A stretch of 64,000 nucleotides of DNA from Streptomyces lincolnensis (GTDB lineage Bacteria > Actinomycetota > Actinomycetes > Streptomycetales > Streptomycetaceae), in NCBI RefSeq assembly GCF_021173675.1, contig NZ_JAIHON010000005.1, positions 62,001 to 126,000 of the forward strand, read 5' to 3'. The notes under the pieces were generated by a model. The model saw nothing but the letters and a program-made list of their open reading frames with translations, had not been told where the DNA came from and searched no databases. Position 1 is the stretch's first letter. Each line of letters opens with the position of its first letter. Both the position numbers and the translations under genes were made by a program. This document shows, in pieces, positions 62,076 to 64,000 of this stretch.

Positions 62076-64000
62076 ATGTCTTCTCTCGCCCGCTGGTGCC
62101 ACAGGCACCGGCTCGCCGTCGTCCTGGCCTGGGTGGGCCTGTTGCTCGCCCTCGGCGCCGGGGTCGGCGCGGTTGGCAGCAACTTCGGCAACAGCCCGAC
62201 CGCACAGAACACCGACTCGGCGAAAGCCACTGCCCTGCTGCAGCAGGCCGCCAACAGCGCGGCGGGCAAGACCAGCCGGATCGTGTGGCAGCTGAAAGAC
62301 GGCAAGGTCACCGAACCCACGGCCGAACGGGCGATGACCGGTGCACTGAAGCGCATCGCCGACACGCCGGGGGTCGCCGCGGTGAGCAGCCCGTACACGG
62401 CATCCGGTGCACGGCAGATAAGCAAGGACGGCGCTACGGCCTACGCCACCGTCACCTTCGATCAGGGCGCCAGCGACACACAGATCGACCACGCAAAGCA
62501 GCTGGCCACGGAACCCGGGTCCGCAACCCTGCACATCGCACTGAACGGGCAGGCGTTCACCGTCAACCCCGCTCCGAACCCGGTCGCCGACGTCATGGGC
62601 ATAGCCCTTGCCTTCGTGGTGCTTTTGTTCGTCTTCCGCGCGGTGTGGGTGGCGGCGCTGCCCATCATCACGGCCGTCGTCGGCGTCGGTACCTCCGCGG
62701 TCGCGGTGATCCTCCTGAGCCACGTCATCACGCTGTCCGACACCACCTTGACGCTCGGCTCACTGATCGGCCTGGGCGTGGGCATCGACTACGCCCTGTT
62801 CATCGTCAACCGGCACCGCGCCAACCTGATGGCGGGCATGGGCGTCGCTGAGTCGATCGCCAAGTCCCTCAACACCTCCGGTCGGGCGGTGGTCTTCGCG
62901 GGCCTGACCGTGGTCGTCGCCCTGCTCGGCATGCTCACCCTTAACGTCGGCATCATCAACGGCATGGCCATCGGCGCGGCCGTCACCGTCGTCCTGACCG
63001 TACTGGCCGCCGTCACTCTGCTGCCGGCCCTGCTCGGCATGATCGGGCCCAGGGTCCTCAGCCGCGGCGAGCTCCGCCAACTCACGTGTGGGACGGGCGT
63101 TTTCGGGACGTGGACCGGTTGGTGGGGTCGGTGGGCGGCCCGGGTGCAGTCCCACCCCAAGGCCCTGGGCCTGGTCGCCCTAGCCGTGCTGGCGGCGCTC
63201 GCGTTGCCCACGCTGTCGCTGCGCCTGGGCGCCTCCGACGATGGCAACCTGCCCACGACGTCGACGAACCGTCAGGCCTACGACATGATCGCGGACGGTT
63301 TCGGGCCCGGCTTCAACGGGCCCCTCGTCCTCTCCGTCCAGGCCCCCACTCCCGCCGACAAGGCGGCCGAAACCAAGCTGGTCACCGCGCTCGAGCAGGT
63401 CGACGGCGTCGCCAGTACCTCCGCCGCGCCCATGAAGGACGGACAGACCGTCGGTGTGATCTCCGTCGTCCCGACGTCCTCCCCGCAGTCGGCGGCCACC
63501 TCCGACCTGATCCACCGCCTTCGTCACGACGTGATCCCGAAGGCGGAGCAGGGCACGTCGATGAAGGTCTACGTAGGAGGTGTCACCGCGAGCAACGACG
63601 ACTTCGCGTCAGTCCTGATGAGTAAGCTTCCTGTGTTCGTGCTGGTGATCGCGGCGCTCGGCTTCCTGCTGCTGACCGTCGCCTTCCGCAGCCTGCTCAT
63701 CCCCGCAGTGGGCGCGGTTCTGAACATCCTCAGCATCGGTGTGGCCTTCGGCGCGATCGTCGTCGTCTTCCAGTACGGCTTCGGAGCCTCCCTCCTCGGG
63801 CTCGGCGCCGCCGGACCGATCGAGTCATTCGTGCCGATCCTGGTCGTCGGCATCATGTTCGGCTTGTCCATGGACTACCAGGTCTTCCTGGTCAGCCGGA
63901 TGCGTGAGGAGTGGGCCCACACCGGTGACAGCCGACGGGCGGTGCGGGTCGGCCAGGCCGAGACCGGCAAGGTGATCGCCGTCGCCGCCACCATCATGGT
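62076..64000 (+). CDS. MMPL-family (RND-type) transporter, 3' end outside window
   Basis: 641 codons present from ATG 62076, after GGAAAGG at 7 nt. Transmembrane helix LAVVLAWVGLLLALGAGVGAV near 12-32, an extracytoplasmic loop, then the helix block VADVMGIALAFVVLLFVFRAV, ALPIITAVVGVGTSAVAVIL and the motif GLGVGIDYALFIVNRHR near 232-248, typical of MMPL proteins. The second half repeats the plan: loop, LPVFVLVIAALGFLLLTVAF, and IMFGLSMDYQVFLVSRMREEW near 592-612. The Asp-Tyr pairs in both halves are the proton-relay residues. These transporters export lipids, siderophores or drugs. The operator-like dyads upstream suggest control by a TetR-type regulator not in view. Confidence 0.9.
   Translation, partial: MSSLARWCHRHRLAVVLAWVGLLLALGAGVGAVGSNFGNSPTAQNTDSAKATALLQQAANSAAGKTSRIVWQLKDGKVTEPTAERAMTGALKRIADTPGVAAVSSPYTASGARQISKDGATAYATVTFDQGASDTQIDHAKQLATEPGSATLHIALNGQAFTVNPAPNPVADVMGIALAFVVLLFVFRAVWVAALPIITAVVGVGTSAVAVILLSHVITLSDTTLTLGSLIGLGVGIDYALFIVNRHRANLMAGMGVAESIAKSLNTSGRAVVFAGLTVVVALLGMLTLNVGIINGMAIGAAVTVVLTVLAAVTLLPALLGMIGPRVLSRGELRQLTCGTGVFGTWTGWWGRWAARVQSHPKALGLVALAVLAALALPTLSLRLGASDDGNLPTTSTNRQAYDMIADGFGPGFNGPLVLSVQAPTPADKAAETKLVTALEQVDGVASTSAAPMKDGQTVGVISVVPTSSPQSAATSDLIHRLRHDVIPKAEQGTSMKVYVGGVTASNDDFASVLMSKLPVFVLVIAALGFLLLTVAFRSLLIPAVGAVLNILSIGVAFGAIVVVFQYGFGASLLGLGAAGPIESFVPILVVGIMFGLSMDYQVFLVSRMREEWAHTGDSRRAVRVGQAETGKVIAVAATIM

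Overview
The window is high-GC actinobacterial DNA, almost certainly from Streptomyces or a close relative. Codons have strongly GC-biased third positions, many genes start with GTG, genes are packed with ATGA/GTGA overlaps, and a rare TTA leucine codon sits in the first gene. Families present (MmyB-type regulators, caspase plus EACC1 proteins, a PglW-like NERD kinase) are typical of that group. No rRNA, tRNA or CRISPR array was found.

Bases 1-48.9 kb are an accessory, defence-rich island assembled from several pieces. (i) 1-17.2 kb: a six-gene + strand operon: AIPR protein, N6-adenine DNA methyltransferase, HsdS-like specificity subunit, NERD/double-kinase/ATPase, an uncharacterised protein, and a 1863-aa HerA-like ATPase. 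It matches the architecture of the methylation-associated defense system (MADS). (ii) 17.4-20.9 kb: a convergent, translationally coupled two-gene module (P-loop ATPase plus a 363-aa partner) that I cannot assign to any named system. (iii) 21.3-23.2 kb: a conserved actinobacterial gene killed twice, by an in-frame TAG and by a 900-bp IS5-family element whose ends and TTA target duplication can be read exactly. (iv) 23.4-28.0 kb: a plasmid-type maintenance cassette with repeats, a Rep-like double winged-helix protein, an HTH protein, ParA, a ParB-like protein, a palindrome and a small paralogue of the ParB-like C-terminus. This implies a plasmid, or a plasmid-derived island. (v) 28.0-40.0 kb: an Avs-like nuclease-STAND NTPase, an XRE/ImmA regulator-protease coupled to a protein with a TGT-like zinc signature, a 207-aa orphan, and a Gabija pair (gajA, gajB). 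(vi) 40.4-48.9 kb: an XRE regulator, a tyrosine integrase, a 459-aa orphan, an EACC1 plus caspase-helicase operon, and a membrane-anchored Mrr-type nuclease.

Bases 49-64 kb are mostly metabolic with visible decay: an aminotransferase/amino-acid ABC cassette whose permease has lost its N-terminal part at a junction with a frameshifted acyl-CoA synthetase remnant; two tandemly duplicated SDR oxidoreductases with identical operator palindromes, one intact MmyB-type regulator and the eroded relic of a second; a moaA relic; a complete PaoABCD-like molybdenum aldehyde oxidoreductase operon led by an FMN reductase; and the 5' part of an MMPL transporter running off the window.

The defence genes form at least five independent layers: modification-linked kinase/ATPase defence, STAND sensing, OLD-nuclease/helicase, caspase conflict system, and Mrr nuclease. 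Together with plasmid, integrase and IS genes they make this a layered mobile defence hotspot. The most likely undescribed items are the two-gene ATPase module, the XRE-ImmA/TGT-like pair, and the 459-aa gene beside the caspase-helicase operon.
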